Positions 48,004-59,325 of a stretch of 64,000 nucleotides of DNA are shown one piece after another. The position numbers were made by a program, and so were the translations under genes. Below the pieces are notes generated by a model. The model was not told where the DNA came from. It made no database searches and saw only the letters and a list, made by a program, of their open reading frames with translations. Every line of letters starts with the position of its first letter. Position 1 is the stretch's first letter. The DNA is taken from the NCBI RefSeq assembly GCF_004211955.1, contig NZ_RHJI01000005.1, forward strand, positions 1-64,000, in the 5' to 3' direction. This DNA is from Escherichia sp. E1V33 (GTDB lineage Bacteria > Pseudomonadota > Gammaproteobacteria > Enterobacterales > Enterobacteriaceae).

Positions 48004-49074
48004 CTACCGCAGAGTTCCGCTTTTGCCATCGTCCAGCAGCTCAAAACCAGCTGGGTATACAGATTTCAGGCGAGCGGCAATTCGCTGAGGAACTTGTCGC
48101 TGCACCGCCTGCACTGCCTGTTCAATCGCGACCGCAAAAGCTCGCTGATTGGCCGCACCATGACTTTTTATCACCGTGCCGCGCAATCCTAACAGACAGG
48201 CGCCGTTATACTGGTCGGGGTTGAGGTGACTGAATCGCCTCGTCAGGCTCTTTTGTAGCCAACGCTTTAATAACAGTAGCCACCACGACCGTTTTTTTCC
48301 TTCACCCTGAGATTTCAGCAGAGAAAGGAACATCCTGACAACACCTTCCATCGTCTTTAATGTGACATTTCCTGTAAAGCCGTCACAGACCAACACATCT
48401 GTCTTGCCAGTTAATAACTCATTGGCTTCAAGATAGCCGATATAATTGATAGAAGGGATTGTTTTCAGCACAGCTGAGGCATCCTGAATGCTGTCAAGAC
48501 CCTTCACTTCTTCTTCACCAATATTGAGCAATGCCACGCGAGGATTGGGAATTTCCACCACCTCTTCAGCCAAAACAGAGCCCATAATGGCGAATTGCAC
48601 CAACATTGTGCTATCACAATCGACGTTGGCCCCTAAATCAAGGACCACCGTTTTGCCCTTTTGCTGATGCGGCAGCACCGTCACCAACGCCGGACGCTCA
48701 ATCCCCTCAAGGGGCTTGAGTAATAATTTTGCCAGTCCCATCAACGCTCCGGTATTACCGGCGCTGACGCAGGCTTGTGCTCTACCTTCTTTAACCAACT
48801 CCAGTGCCACGCGCATTGAGCTACCACGACTGGCGCGAATAGCTTGCGAAGGCCGGGCATCACTGGCGATAACTGACTGCGCAGGAATAATCTGCAGACG
48901 CGAACGTTGTTCAAAGTCAGCTTTAGCAAGTAATGGCGTGATGGCGTCGGGATTGCCGACTAAAAGAAGAGTGAGTTGCGAATTAGAATTCAGTGCCTGC
49001 AAAGCTGCAGGCACTGTCACGGAAGGGCCGAAATCCCCTCCCATGACATCTAACGCCAGGGTTAGACGTGTCAA
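48004..49074 (-). CDS. plsX: Phosphate acyltransferase PlsX
   Basis: 356 residues. Converts acyl-ACP to acyl-phosphate, the donor for phosphatidic acid synthesis, as a peripheral membrane protein. The [12 protein letters not shown] start and SAGNTGALM segment are characteristic. It follows rpmF by 80 bases in the yceD-rpmF-plsX-fabH-fabD-fabG operon, tying ribosome and membrane synthesis together. Confidence 0.96.
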   Translation of the reverse strand: MTRLTLALDVMGGDFGPSVTVPAALQALNSNSQLTLLLVGNPDAITPLLAKADFEQRSRLQIIPAQSVIASDARPSQAIRASRGSSMRVALELVKEGRAQACVSAGNTGALMGLAKLLLKPLEGIERPALVTVLPHQQKGKTVVLDLGANVDCDSTMLVQFAIMGSVLAEEVVEIPNPRVALLNIGEEEVKGLDSIQDASAVLKTIPSINYIGYLEANELLTGKTDVLVCDGFTGNVTLKTMEGVVRMFLSLLKSQGEGKKRSWWLLLLKRWLQKSLTRRFSHLNPDQYNGACLLGLRGTVIKSHGAANQRAFAVAIEQAVQAVQRQVPQRIAARLKSVYPAGFELLDDGKSGTLR

Positions 49075-49154
49075 GGTATCGTCGCCGCCCGGTTTGGTCT
49101 TTCCCCAGTTGCCTGGGGAAAATCCTCACTAAGCTTCATCACGCAGACGCGTGA

Positions 49155-49340
<186 letters not shown>

Positions 49341-49379
49341 TCAATTACGGTTTATCCCCGATCCAACGGGGAGCACCAA

Positions 49380-49913
<534 letters not shown>

Positions 49914-49943
49914 TTAACTTTGTAACGTCATAGAGTCAAAGAA

Positions 49944-49968
49944 AAAGGCAGCCTGTGGTTGCCTTTTG
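49944..49968 (-). terminator. Terminator-like hairpin in the yceD leader
   Basis: AAAGGCAGCC pairs with GGTTGCCTTT around TGT. In the minus direction it is followed by TTTCTTTGAC, 40 bases before the yceD start. It may be an attenuator of the operon or the terminator of an upstream minus-strand transcript. Confidence 0.45.
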
Positions 49969-50099
49969 CCAATAATTCGCACACATTGCGGGTTACTGCT
50001 TTATTTTCGTTCAGTGCTGACAACGAACATCAACCTGCAAAACGAAGCGCATAGTTTAAAATGGCTATCATCAATACGCTATATCTGATGGAAAAAAAT

Positions 50100-50684
50100 A
50101 TGCCTAAACTTATTTTAGCCTCCACATCGCCCTGGCGCCGCGCCCTACTGGAAAAACTGCAAATCTCTTTCGAATGTGCCGCACCGGAGGTCGACGAAAC
50201 CCCACGCAGCGACGAATCACCGCGCCAGTTGGTACTTCGACTGGCGCAGGAAAAAGCGCAATCCCTGGCGTCACGTTATCCGGATCATTTAATTATTGGT
50301 TCTGATCAGGTGTGTGTACTGGACGGTGAAATCACTGGCAAACCGTTAACGGAAGAAAATGCCCGTCTGCAATTACGCAAAGCCAGTGGCAATATTGTCA
50401 CCTTCTATACCGGGCTGGCGTTGTTTAATTCGGCGAATGGGCATCTGCAAACAGAAGTGGAACCCTTTGACGTCCATTTCCGTCACCTGAGCGAGGCGGA
50501 GATTGATAATTACGTGCGTAAAGAGCATCCCCTGCACTGCGCAGGCAGCTTTAAGAGTGAGGGGTTTGGTATTACGCTGTTTGAGCGCTTAGAGGGGCGT
50601 GACCCTAACACGCTGGTTGGTTTGCCGCTTATCGCGCTCTGTCAGATGTTGCGCCGGGAAGGGCAAAACCCGTTGATGGGGTAG
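50100..50684 (+). CDS. yceF: Maf-like nucleotide pyrophosphatase YceF
   Basis: 194 residues from ATG 50100 ([14 protein letters not shown]); the frame extends 13 codons upstream without support. Maf/Ham1-type fold with the signature [11 protein letters not shown] and GSDQVCVL. In E. coli it hydrolyses m7GTP, a housekeeping role against modified nucleotides. It is divergent from yceD. Confidence 0.94.
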   Translation: MPKLILASTSPWRRALLEKLQISFECAAPEVDETPRSDESPRQLVLRLAQEKAQSLASRYPDHLIIGSDQVCVLDGEITGKPLTEENARLQLRKASGNIVTFYTGLALFNSANGHLQTEVEPFDVHFRHLSEAEIDNYVRKEHPLHCAGSFKSEGFGITLFERLEGRDPNTLVGLPLIALCQMLRREGQNPLMG

Positions 50685-50693
50685 TTTTTTTGC

Positions 50694-50770
50694 GCCGGAT
50701 GCGTTTACATCGCATCCGGCAATCGGTGCTGGCTGCCTGATGCGGCGTAAACGCCTTATCAGACCTACCG
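50694..50770. repeat. BIME between convergent yceF and rluC
   Basis: GCCGGATGCG ... CGCATCCGGC (50694-50720) is followed by a second unit TGCCTGATGCGGCGTAAACG ... TATCAGACCTAC (50735-50768). A run of T precedes the first unit. Confidence 0.8.
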
Positions 50771-50796
50771 CTCATTATCAGGTTTATATGCTCGTA

Positions 50797-51756
50797 TTAG
50801 CGCACGTTACGCAGCTTCTGCAAACAACGCTTCAAACCATCATCCATTGGCGCTTCGATACGCATCACCTCACCCGTTCCCGGATGGGTAAACTTCAACG
50901 CTGCCGCATGCAGGAACAGACGATTTAAGCCCGTACCTGCGTCAGTGAGCTGCTTGTCGAATTCGCGGTCGCCGTAACGATCGTCAAACGCAATCGGATG
51001 ACCGGCATACTGAGTATGCACACGGATCTGATGAGTACGTCCGGTGACCGGGCTACAACGCACCAGGGTGGCAAACGCATAGCGTTCCTCAACTTTAAAA
51101 CGCGTTTCGGATGGTTTACCTTCCTGGCTCACACGCACAATACGCTCGCCGCTTTGCAAAATATTCTTCAGCAATGGCGCTTGTACACTCTTCACGTGTG
51201 ACTGCCACTGACCACGCACCAGCGCCAGGTAATCTTTCTGCATGCCTTTTTCACGTAACTGCTCATGCAGTGAACGTAACGCCGAGCGTTTTTTCGCCAC
51301 CAGCAGCACGCCTGAAGTGTCCCGGTCAAGTCGATGCACCAGTTCGAGGAACCGCGCCTCCGGGCGCAGCGCCCGCAAACCTTCAATAACGCCGAAACTT
51401 AAACCGCTGCCACCATGTACCGCCGTGCCGGACGGTTTATTCAGCACCAGGATATGATCATCTTCATATAAGATGACATCCGCCAGCGCCGCCACTTTTT
51501 GCAAATGTGGCGACACCGCATCTTCTTCCCGTTCGGCAACGCGAACTGGCGGAATACGCACTTCATCGCCAGCTTCGAGTTTATATTCAGGCTTAATACG
51601 TTTTTTGTTCACCCGTACTTCACCTTTACGCAAAATACGGTAGATCATACTTTTTGGTACACCTTTCAGTTGGGTACGCAAAAAGTTATCGATACGTTGC
51701 CCTGCTTCGTCAGCAGTGATGGCAACGATTTTTACGGATGGAGTCTCTGTTTTCAT
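50797..51756 (-). CDS. rluC: 23S rRNA pseudouridine(955/2504/2580) synthase
   Basis: 319 residues from ATG 51756 (MKTETPSVKI). S4 RNA-binding domain (about 15-75), then the RluA-type catalytic domain with the aspartate in HRLDRDTSG and the GRTHQIRVH motif. It makes three pseudouridines in 23S rRNA. It is divergent from rne. The 14 open codons upstream have no support. Confidence 0.96.
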   Translation of the reverse strand: MKTETPSVKIVAITADEAGQRIDNFLRTQLKGVPKSMIYRILRKGEVRVNKKRIKPEYKLEAGDEVRIPPVRVAEREEDAVSPHLQKVAALADVILYEDDHILVLNKPSGTAVHGGSGLSFGVIEGLRALRPEARFLELVHRLDRDTSGVLLVAKKRSALRSLHEQLREKGMQKDYLALVRGQWQSHVKSVQAPLLKNILQSGERIVRVSQEGKPSETRFKVEERYAFATLVRCSPVTGRTHQIRVHTQYAGHPIAFDDRYGDREFDKQLTDAGTGLNRLFLHAAALKFTHPGTGEVMRIEAPMDDGLKRCLQKLRNVR

Positions 51757-51967
51757 GGTGGGCGATTCTAAATAGCCAGCCGGATTCGCGCCACTCATTT
51801 TTCTATGCTTATATTTAGTTTTGCACCTTATTACTTCGCAGGGTGATCACCTAATTGGTGGTTATTAAACCAATCGCCAGCAAGAAGTGAAAAAACTGTG
51901 AGTAAGTGGGTGATAAATGGTAAAAGTCATCTTGCTATAACAAGGCTTGCAATGGAATAATGAGAAC
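51757..51967. promoter_or_regulatory. rluC-rne divergent region with rne promoter
   Basis: A plus-strand TTGCTA (51932-51937) and AATAAT (51956-51961) spaced by 18 bases would start transcription near 51967, giving the roughly 361-base leader known for E. coli rne. The rluC promoter must lie between here and 51757; no clear site seen. Confidence 0.55.
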
Positions 51968-52328
51968 GTTTCCGTGTCCAACCTTGTTAAAACAAGAAAT
52001 TTTACGGAATAACCCATTTTGCCCGACCGATCATCAACGCAGCAATGGCGTAAGACGTATTGATCTTTCAGGCAGTTAGCGGGCTGCGGGTTGCAGTCCT
52101 TACCGGTAGATGGAAATATTTCTGGAGAGTAATACCCAGTCTGTTTCTCTGATAATTGCGCTGTTTTTCCGCATGAAAAGCAGGCAACCGACACTCTGCG
52201 CCTCTTTGAGCTGACGATAACCGTGAGGTTGGCGACGCGACTAGACACGAGGCCATCGGTTCACACCCGGCAAGGCGTTACTTTGCCCGCAGCTTAGTCG
52301 TCAATGTAAGAATAATGAGTAAGTTACG
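51968..52328 (+). ncRNA. rne 5' leader (autoregulatory RNase E UTR)
   Basis: About 360 bases of untranslated leader before rne with several GC-rich inverted segments. In E. coli this leader folds into hairpins (the rne5 element) that RNase E itself binds, so the enzyme speeds decay of its own mRNA. I infer the function from position and length; I have not folded it. Confidence 0.7.
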
Positions 52329-55300
52329 ATGAAAAGAATGTTAATTAACGCAACTCAGCAGGAAGAGTTGCGCGTTGCCCTTGTAGATGGGCAGCGTCTG
52401 TATGACCTGGATATCGAAAGCCCGGGGCATGAGCAGAAAAAGGCTAACATCTACAAAGGTAAAATCACCCGCATTGAACCGAGTCTGGAAGCTGCTTTTG
52501 TTGATTACGGCGCTGAACGTCACGGTTTCCTCCCTCTAAAAGAAATTGCCCGCGAATATTTCCCAGCTAACTACAGTGCTCATGGTCGCCCCAACATTAA
52601 AGATGTGTTGCGTGAAGGCCAGGAAGTTATTGTGCAGATTGATAAAGAAGAACGCGGCAACAAAGGGGCTGCGCTGACTACCTTTATCAGCCTTGCGGGT
52701 AGCTATCTGGTTCTGATGCCGAACAACCCGCGCGCGGGTGGCATTTCTCGTCGTATCGAAGGCGACGACCGTACCGAATTAAAAGAAGCACTAGCAAGCC
52801 TGGAACTGCCGGAAGGCATGGGGCTTATCGTGCGTACTGCCGGCGTCGGCAAATCTGCCGAGGCGCTGCAATGGGATTTAAGCTTCCGTCTGAAACACTG
52901 GGAAGCCATCAAAAAAGCAGCTGAAAGCCGCCCTGCTCCGTTCCTGATTCACCAGGAAAGTAACGTAATCGTTCGCGCATTCCGCGATTATTTACGCCAG
53001 GACATCGGTGAAATTCTTATCGATAACCCGAAAGTGCTCGAACTGGCACGTCAGCATATTGCTGCGTTAGGTCGCCCGGACTTCAGTAGCAAAATCAAAC
53101 TGTACACCGGTGAAATTCCGCTGTTCAGCCACTACCAGATTGAATCGCAGATTGAGTCCGCCTTCCAGCGTGAAGTCCGTCTGCCGTCCGGTGGTTCCAT
53201 TGTTATCGACAGCACCGAAGCATTAACCGCCATCGACATCAACTCCGCACGTGCAACTCGCGGCGGCGATATCGAAGAAACTGCGTTTAACACCAACCTG
53301 GAAGCTGCTGATGAAATTGCTCGTCAGCTGCGTCTGCGTGACCTCGGTGGTCTGATTGTTATCGATTTCATCGACATGACGCCAGTACGCCACCAGCGTG
53401 CGGTAGAAAACCGTCTGCGCGAAGCAGTGCGTCAGGACCGTGCTCGTATTCAAATCAGCCATATTTCTCGCTTCGGCCTTCTGGAGATGTCCCGTCAGCG
53501 TCTGAGTCCGTCGCTGGGTGAATCCAGTCATCACGTTTGTCCGCGTTGTTCCGGTACTGGCACCGTGCGTGACAACGAATCCCTGTCGCTCTCTATTTTG
53601 CGTCTGATTGAAGAAGAAGCGCTGAAAGAGAACACTCAGGAAGTCCATGCCATTGTTCCTGTGCCAATCGCTTCTTACCTGCTGAACGAAAAACGTTCTG
53701 CGGTAAATGCCATTGAAACCCGTCAGGACGGCGTGCGCTGTGTGATTGTGCCAAACGATCAGATGGAAACTCCGCACTACCACGTGCTACGCGTGCGTAA
53801 AGGGGAAGAAACGCCGACCTTAAGCTACATGCTTCCAAAACTGCATGAAGAAGCGATGGCGTTGCCGTCTGAAGAAGAGTTCGCGGAACGTAAGCGTCCT
53901 GAACAACCTGCACTGGCAACCTTTGCTATGCCGGATGTGCCACCAGCGCCAGCTCCGGCTGAACCTGTAGCGCCTGCAGCAGCCCCGGCGCCTAAAGCGG
54001 CACCGGCAACGCCAGCAGCTCCGGCACAACCGGGTCTGTTGAGCCGCCTGTTCAGTGTACTGAAGTCGCTGTTCAGCGGCGGTGAAGAAACCAAACCGGC
54101 CGAGCAACCTGCACCAAAAGAGGAAGCGAAACCGGAACGCCAACAGGATCGCCGTAAGCCTCGTCAGAACAACCGCCGTGATCGTAATGAACGCCGCGAC
54201 ACGCGTAGCGAACGTACGGAGGGTAGCGATAATCGCGAAGAAAACCGTCGTAATCGTCGCCAGGCGCAGCAGCAAACCGCTGAGACTCGTGAGAGCCGTC
54301 AGCAGGCTGATGTAACGGAAAAAGCGCGTACTACTGACGAACAGCAAGCGCCGCGTCGTGAACGTAGCCGTCGCCGTAACGATGATAAACGTCAGGCGCA
54401 ACAAGAAGTGAAGGCGCTGAATGTTGAAGAGCAATCTGTTCAGGAAACCGAACAGGAAGAACGTGTACGCCCGGTTCAGCCGCGTCGTAAACAACGTCAG
54501 CTGAATCAGAAAGTGCGCTATGAACAAAGCGTTACGGAAGAAGTGGTCACTGCACCGGTGGTTGAAGAAACTGTTGCTGCCGAGCCTGTTACTCAGGAAG
54601 CACAAACCCCGAGCACTGAACTGGTGAAAGTACCGCTGCCAGTGGTTGCACAAACTGCGCCAGAACAGCAAGAAGAGAATAATGCCGATAACCGTGACAA
54701 CGGTGGTATGCCGCGTCGTTCTCGTCGCTCGCCTCGTCACCTGCGCGTGAGTGGTCAGCGTCGTCGTCGCTATCGTGACGAGCGTTATCCGTCCCAGTCA
54801 CCAATGCCGTTAACCGTAGCGTGCGCATCTCCGGAACTGGCCTCTGGCAAAGTCTGGATCCGCTATCCGGTTGTACGTCCGCAAGATGTACAGGTTGAGG
54901 AGCAACGCGAACAGGAAGAAGTGCAGGTACAGCCGATGGTGACAGAAGTCCCTGTTGCTGCCGCTGTCGAACCAGTTGTTGCCGCGCCGGCTGTTGAAGA
55001 GGTGGCTGAAGTTGTAGAAACACCTGTTCAGGTTGCAGAACCGCAACCAGAAGTTGTTGAAACAACGCATCCTGAAGTGATTGCCGCAGCGGTAACTGAA
55101 CAACCTCAGGTGATTGCCGAGGCCGATGTTGCCGTAGCGCAGGACGTTGCAGAGCACGCAGAACCGGTAGTTGAACCACAGGAAGAGACGGCAGACATTG
55201 AAGAAGTTGCCGAAACTGCCGAGGTTGTGGTTGCCGAACCTGAAGTTGTAGCTCAACCTGCTGCCCCGGTAGTCGCCGAAGTCGCAGCTGAAGTTGAAAC

Positions 55301-55514
55301 GGTAGCTCCTGTTGTATCCGAGGTAATCGTTGAACATAACCACGCCACTGCGCCGATGACTCGCGCTCCGGCACCGGAATATGTTCCGGAAGCACCGCGT
55401 CACAGTGACTGGCAGCGCCCGACCTTTGCCTTCGAAGGTAAAGGTGCCGCAGGTGGTCATGCAGCAACGCATCATGCATCTGCTGGCCCTGCGCGTCCGC
55501 AACCTGTTGAGTAA
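52329..55514 (+). CDS. rne: Ribonuclease E
   Basis: 1061 residues, the K-12 length. S1 RNA-binding domain (about 39-119), 5'-sensor and RNase H-like parts, DNase I-like catalytic part with Asp303 (TAIDINS) and Asp346 (IDFIDMT), zinc-link cysteines in CPRCSGTG (about 404-407), small domain to about 529. The disordered C-terminal half contains the membrane-binding segment A ([13 protein letters not shown], about 568-580), arginine-rich RNA sites, and recognition sites for RhlB, enolase and PNPase (the degradosome). Valine/glutamate/alanine-rich runs fill 880-1020. Confidence 0.98.
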   Translation: MKRMLINATQQEELRVALVDGQRLYDLDIESPGHEQKKANIYKGKITRIEPSLEAAFVDYGAERHGFLPLKEIAREYFPANYSAHGRPNIKDVLREGQEVIVQIDKEERGNKGAALTTFISLAGSYLVLMPNNPRAGGISRRIEGDDRTELKEALASLELPEGMGLIVRTAGVGKSAEALQWDLSFRLKHWEAIKKAAESRPAPFLIHQESNVIVRAFRDYLRQDIGEILIDNPKVLELARQHIAALGRPDFSSKIKLYTGEIPLFSHYQIESQIESAFQREVRLPSGGSIVIDSTEALTAIDINSARATRGGDIEETAFNTNLEAADEIARQLRLRDLGGLIVIDFIDMTPVRHQRAVENRLREAVRQDRARIQISHISRFGLLEMSRQRLSPSLGESSHHVCPRCSGTGTVRDNESLSLSILRLIEEEALKENTQEVHAIVPVPIASYLLNEKRSAVNAIETRQDGVRCVIVPNDQMETPHYHVLRVRKGEETPTLSYMLPKLHEEAMALPSEEEFAERKRPEQPALATFAMPDVPPAPAPAEPVAPAAAPAPKAAPATPAAPAQPGLLSRLFSVLKSLFSGGEETKPAEQPAPKEEAKPERQQDRRKPRQNNRRDRNERRDTRSERTEGSDNREENRRNRRQAQQQTAETRESRQQADVTEKARTTDEQQAPRRERSRRRNDDKRQAQQEVKALNVEEQSVQETEQEERVRPVQPRRKQRQLNQKVRYEQSVTEEVVTAPVVEETVAAEPVTQEAQTPSTELVKVPLPVVAQTAPEQQEENNADNRDNGGMPRRSRRSPRHLRVSGQRRRRYRDERYPSQSPMPLTVACASPELASGKVWIRYPVVRPQDVQVEEQREQEEVQVQPMVTEVPVAAAVEPVVAAPAVEEVAEVVETPVQVAEPQPEVVETTHPEVIAAAVTEQPQVIAEADVAVAQDVAEHAEPVVEPQEETADIEEVAETAEVVVAEPEVVAQPAAPVVAEVAAEVETVAPVVSEVIVEHNHATAPMTRAPAPEYVPEAPRHSDWQRPTFAFEGKGAAGGHAATHHASAGPARPQPVE

Positions 55515-55533
55515 AACTTAACTCAAAGTGAAC

Positions 55534-55566
55534 AAGCCCTGGCAACCGCCGGGGCTTTTTTATTTC
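55534..55566 (+). terminator. rne terminator
   Basis: AGCCCTGGC pairs with GCCGGGGCT (one G-T pair) around AACC, followed by TTTTTTATTT. Confidence 0.85.
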
Positions 55567-55631
55567 ATCTTTGAATCAACATATTAAAATTCATCGAATG
55601 GCATCCTTGCTAACCAACAATGCAAAATAGG

Positions 55632-55672
55632 CAAAAAAATGCCCGCCCCGGCGATCCCAGAGCAGGCAGACA
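55632..55672 (-). terminator. flgKL terminator
   Basis: On the minus strand TGCCTGCTCTGGG ... CGGGGCGGGCA forms an imperfect GC-rich stem, followed by TTTTTTTGCC. Confidence 0.6.
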
Positions 55673-55709
55673 AAACATACCCAGTTTCAAGATATGTTTA
55701 AAAACGAGC

Positions 55710-56663
55710 TTATTTGTTGAGCTGGAAGAGCGACAATCCTTGCATATCAGTAAACGCTTTGTACGACGCCTGCAACGCCGTTTGCTGCATGATGTAAGAT
55801 GAAATAGTTGCATTCCAGTCCACATCAACCAGATCGCTCATCTGCTGTGTTTGCCCTAAAGCGCGATCGCTACCTAATGAATCCAACGACTCCAGTTCAT
55901 TCAGTTGCGTGCCGAGTTCTGCGCGTACGGTCAGGACATTATTCAGTGAGTTTTTCAGACCACGATTGGTTTTATCCAATGCCGCAGCGGCGGTTTCTTT
56001 ATCCGCTTCGCTATCCGCGACAGGCGTTTTTAGCGCCGCGATGGCGCTATCCAGCATAGCAAACAGATTAGTTTCAGAATCGCTACCGTCAGGTTCCGCT
56101 ACCGAGTTGCTGGTGATGCTGTTGAAAATTTTGTCACCAGTATGCCCTATCACCATCGAACGAGAGGCATCGACCTGTTGCTTAATACTTTCTGTTCCAC
56201 CGACATAATCACCATCAGCCTCACTAAACGGCGCGGATTCTGTTTTATAACCGGCAAAAATGTAGCGCCCGTTCCCATCCGTGGTATTCGCCAGATTTAA
56301 CAACTGGTCGCGGATCCCTTGAATATCCGTTGCCAACGATGCCCGGTCATCATCACTCAACGTGCCGTTGCTGGCGTAGACAATTTTTTCCTGGGCATTC
56401 TGGATCGCAGTCGTCACCTGGCCAAGAACGCTTTCTTCCAGCGACACTTTTTGAGTCGCGAAAGTCCGCGCCAGCGTGTACTGGCTGTTTTGCGCCTGCG
56501 CCTGGGAGAGAACCACGGCTTGTGATGCAGCAATGGGATCGTCAGAAGGGTTAACGACTCGCTTACCCGTCGACATCTGTTCGCCGTACTTCATCCATTC
56601 CGCCTGAGAATTGGTGATACCACGCATATTTTGCTGGTACATCATCTGGGTACTGAAACGCAT
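55710..56663 (-). CDS. flgL: Flagellar hook-filament junction protein FlgL (HAP3)
   Basis: 317 residues with flagellin-like N- and C-terminal helical regions (MRFSTQMMYQQNMRGI; ALQASYKAFTDMQGLSLFQLN) that coil together, and a variable middle. It links hook to filament with FlgK and is exported with chaperone FlgN. It follows flgK by 11 bases. Confidence 0.96.
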   Translation of the reverse strand: MRFSTQMMYQQNMRGITNSQAEWMKYGEQMSTGKRVVNPSDDPIAASQAVVLSQAQAQNSQYTLARTFATQKVSLEESVLGQVTTAIQNAQEKIVYASNGTLSDDDRASLATDIQGIRDQLLNLANTTDGNGRYIFAGYKTESAPFSEADGDYVGGTESIKQQVDASRSMVIGHTGDKIFNSITSNSVAEPDGSDSETNLFAMLDSAIAALKTPVADSEADKETAAAALDKTNRGLKNSLNNVLTVRAELGTQLNELESLDSLGSDRALGQTQQMSDLVDVDWNATISSYIMQQTALQASYKAFTDMQGLSLFQLNK

Positions 56664-56674
56664 CTTATCTCCCC

Positions 56675-58318
56675 TTAGCGAATGTTAATCAGCGCATCAA
56701 AAATGGCGTTCGCCGTCTGCAGAACCTGTGCATTGGCCAGGTAATACTGCTGAAAACGTTGCAGGTTGCCATACTCTTCATCGAGATTGACGCCAGAAAT
56801 AGACTGCTGCTGATTAGAAAGTTGCGTCACCACATTACTTTGTGTGGTACTGCTGGTTTTCAACGTGGCGGTTTTATTCCCGATATCGCTAACCAACGAG
56901 GCATAGGCGTCGTTAAAGGATTTCGCCCCACCGACCGTTTTGCCGTTAGTTTGCAAATCCAGCAGCGCCTGACCATTGCGGTTGTCGCTTTCACCGGCAG
57001 TTTCATCGCTGGCCATGGCGATTTTCGCTTCGTCAGTGATTAATACATCCATATTGACGATGGCATCGCTTACCGGTTTCAACGTGAAGCTGTCGTTCGG
57101 TTTTGGCGTTCCGGTGAAGGTCAGTTCCAGACCATCAAACGAGACTTTGCCGTCGGCATCCGGCGCCACCGTAAAAGTAGTATTGCTGGACAGTCGGGTG
57201 ACCTGCCACTGATTATCTTTGAACGAGATTTTGTAATCTGTCGCCAGCACAGCGGAACTATCGGTTACCGTAGCACCGATCGCGGAGCTACCTTTGTTTT
57301 TGATATTTTCCAGAACAGCGGGCTTACCAATAGCAAAGAAATCCTCCCCTCCTTTACCATTGGCATCATACCCCTTGTTATGTTGGGCATTGAAAGCCTC
57401 GGCAAATGCCAGCGCCAGTTGCCCGAGCGTATTGCGCGTCTGGTCAAGATCCTGAGAACGAAACGTCAGAATGCCGCCCAGCGACCCCGTATTCAGCAAT
57501 TTCTCCGGGATCTCGATATTTTCCGCCGTCCCGTCAACATAAGCGACGGTCGTACGAGAAGGATCGGCGCTGGACGGGACAGCAGCAAGCTGACGTGCCG
57601 AACTGCCTTGAACCAGCGAGTAACCATTGGCCATGGTGATATTGTAAGTACCGCCATCCTGAACGCTGACCTCAACGCCAACGATCTGGTTTAATTCACT
57701 CACCAGTTGATCGCGTTGATCAAGGAGATCATTGGGTGAAGCCCCTGCTCCCACACCTGTTAAACGGGAGATCTGATCGTTCAGGCTGGCGATTTGTTTG
57801 GCATAATTATTGATCTGGTCGACGCTGGCACCTATTGCGATATTGACCTGTTTGTCCTGGTCGCGCAGATACTGGTCGGTGGTTTTAAACTGATTCACCA
57901 CACCTTCCGCCTTGCCAATCAGCGCCTGCCGCGCAGCCGGATCTTCTGCGTTACTGACCAGCGTTTGCAGACTGGTGAAGAAGTCCTGCATTTGCGTTGC
58001 CAGCGACGTGGTGCTGCCAGAGAGCATATTGTCGATTTTCGACATCTGCTCATAACGGGAAGTCAGGCCACTACTCTGAGTCTGCGCCGCACGTAACTGA
58101 TTGGTAATAAACGCATCGTATTCACGCTGCACGCCAGAAACATAGACGCCATTGCCTACCCAACCGCCCGCACCTAACGTACTGTTAGCCTGCGCCATAA
58201 TGGTGGTTTGTCGGGTATATCCGGCAACGTTATAGCTGGAAATATTATTACTCGCCGTATTTAACGCCGCCTGGGCAGCGTTAAGTCCGCTCATGGCGTT
58301 ATTAATCAAGCTGGACAT
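56675..58318 (-). CDS. flgK: Flagellar hook-filament junction protein FlgK (HAP1)
   Basis: 547 residues. N-terminal helix SSLINNAMSGLNAAQAALNT and ANNISSYNVAGYTRQ typical of axial proteins; C-terminal helices ending NAIFDALINIR. First hook-associated protein. A FliA-type promoter lies just upstream, so flgKL is transcribed late. Confidence 0.97.
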   Translation of the reverse strand: MSSLINNAMSGLNAAQAALNTASNNISSYNVAGYTRQTTIMAQANSTLGAGGWVGNGVYVSGVQREYDAFITNQLRAAQTQSSGLTSRYEQMSKIDNMLSGSTTSLATQMQDFFTSLQTLVSNAEDPAARQALIGKAEGVVNQFKTTDQYLRDQDKQVNIAIGASVDQINNYAKQIASLNDQISRLTGVGAGASPNDLLDQRDQLVSELNQIVGVEVSVQDGGTYNITMANGYSLVQGSSARQLAAVPSSADPSRTTVAYVDGTAENIEIPEKLLNTGSLGGILTFRSQDLDQTRNTLGQLALAFAEAFNAQHNKGYDANGKGGEDFFAIGKPAVLENIKNKGSSAIGATVTDSSAVLATDYKISFKDNQWQVTRLSSNTTFTVAPDADGKVSFDGLELTFTGTPKPNDSFTLKPVSDAIVNMDVLITDEAKIAMASDETAGESDNRNGQALLDLQTNGKTVGGAKSFNDAYASLVSDIGNKTATLKTSSTTQSNVVTQLSNQQQSISGVNLDEEYGNLQRFQQYYLANAQVLQTANAIFDALINIR

Positions 58319-58351
58319 GGAGGTTCCTTATAAGCCTTCAATTACCAAGCA

Positions 58352-58378
58352 TTATCGGCAGACACCCGCCGGACTTGA
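58352..58378 (-). promoter_or_regulatory. FliA (sigma-28) promoter of flgKL
   Basis: TCAAGTCC, 11 bases, then GCCGATAA on the minus strand (58371-58378 and 58352-58359) match the FliA consensus TAAAGTTT-N11-GCCGATAA, including a perfect -10. Confidence 0.85.
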
Positions 58379-58383
58379 ATTAT

Positions 58384-59325
58384 TCAGAACAGATTATCGA
58401 TACTCATACTGTAGGTTTTGCTCACCTTGTCGCTTACCGATTTCAATTGCTGAATCATATTGGTGAGTTTGCGGGCATACTCAGGATCGGTGGCATAACC
58501 TGCATCCTGTAATGCCTGCGCACCCTGCTCGGCGCTGGCCGCGCGAGTCACGGCGGCGTAGCGTGGATTACGGGTTAAAAGCCCAACGTAATCTGACAAT
58601 GCTTCGAGATAAGAACTGTAAACACGAAACTTCGCCTTTACTTTCTTCGCTTCGCCGTTTTCATATTCGGTGGTAGTGATTTCAGTAACGGGTCCTTTCC
58701 AGTTACCTGACGCTTTTACACCAAACACGTTGTAGCTCGGCTCGCCGTTTTCGCGACGAATTTGCCGTTGTCCCCAGCCTGATTCCAGCGCAGCCTGGGC
58801 AAGGATAAGATGATGCGGCACACCGCTTTGCTGGCTTGCCAATTGAGCTGGCTGCGAGAGCTGTGCAAGGAACGCTTTGCTGTCACCAGGCAGCAAAGCA
58901 TCGTAATTGCGCGGTACCGCTTTTTGCACCATCTGCTTGAGGGCTTTATTTTGAAAACTCATCACCGTTTCAAGTGGGAATTTCATTGGTCCCGCAGGCA
59001 TCTCTTCTGCTGGCAGTGGCTGCTCTGGCGTCATCTGTTTTACCATCATCTCCGCAAGTCCCAGACCTTTGCCCGCCGTCATCTGTTGGGCTATCTGCTG
59101 GTCATACATGCTGGTGTAGAGCCGGGTGTTCTCGCTGCTGAACAGGCCATCTTTCGGTAAGGCTTCACGCATGCTTTTTAGCATCATCTGCACAAACATC
59201 CCTTCCACCTGGCGAGCTACCGGGCGAATATTTGCTGCTGGATCTTCGCCCGCCTTCGCTTTCAGATCGTTAAGTGATTGTGAATCCCAGGCGGCGCTCG
59301 CCAGCAGTTTACTGTCGCTAATCAT
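58384..59325 (-). CDS. flgJ: Peptidoglycan hydrolase FlgJ (rod cap)
   Basis: 313 residues from ATG 59325; ten upstream open codons lie inside flgI. N-terminal half caps the growing rod; the C-terminal half (about 150-300) is a GH73 muramidase with ALESGWGQRQI containing the catalytic glutamate. It opens the cell wall for the rod. Its start overlaps the flgI stop. Confidence 0.96.
   Translation of the reverse strand: MISDSKLLASAAWDSQSLNDLKAKAGEDPAANIRPVARQVEGMFVQMMLKSMREALPKDGLFSSENTRLYTSMYDQQIAQQMTAGKGLGLAEMMVKQMTPEQPLPAEEMPAGPMKFPLETVMSFQNKALKQMVQKAVPRNYDALLPGDSKAFLAQLSQPAQLASQQSGVPHHLILAQAALESGWGQRQIRRENGEPSYNVFGVKASGNWKGPVTEITTTEYENGEAKKVKAKFRVYSSYLEALSDYVGLLTRNPRYAAVTRAASAEQGAQALQDAGYATDPEYARKLTNMIQQLKSVSDKVSKTYSMSIDNLF

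Noticed and set aside
53820-55545. Two long open frames antisense to the rne C-terminal half
   Set aside because: They arise from the Arg- and Glu/Val-rich repetitive coding sequence of RNase E. Their own translations are low-complexity (Phe/Arg/Leu-rich and Gln/Arg/Leu-rich).
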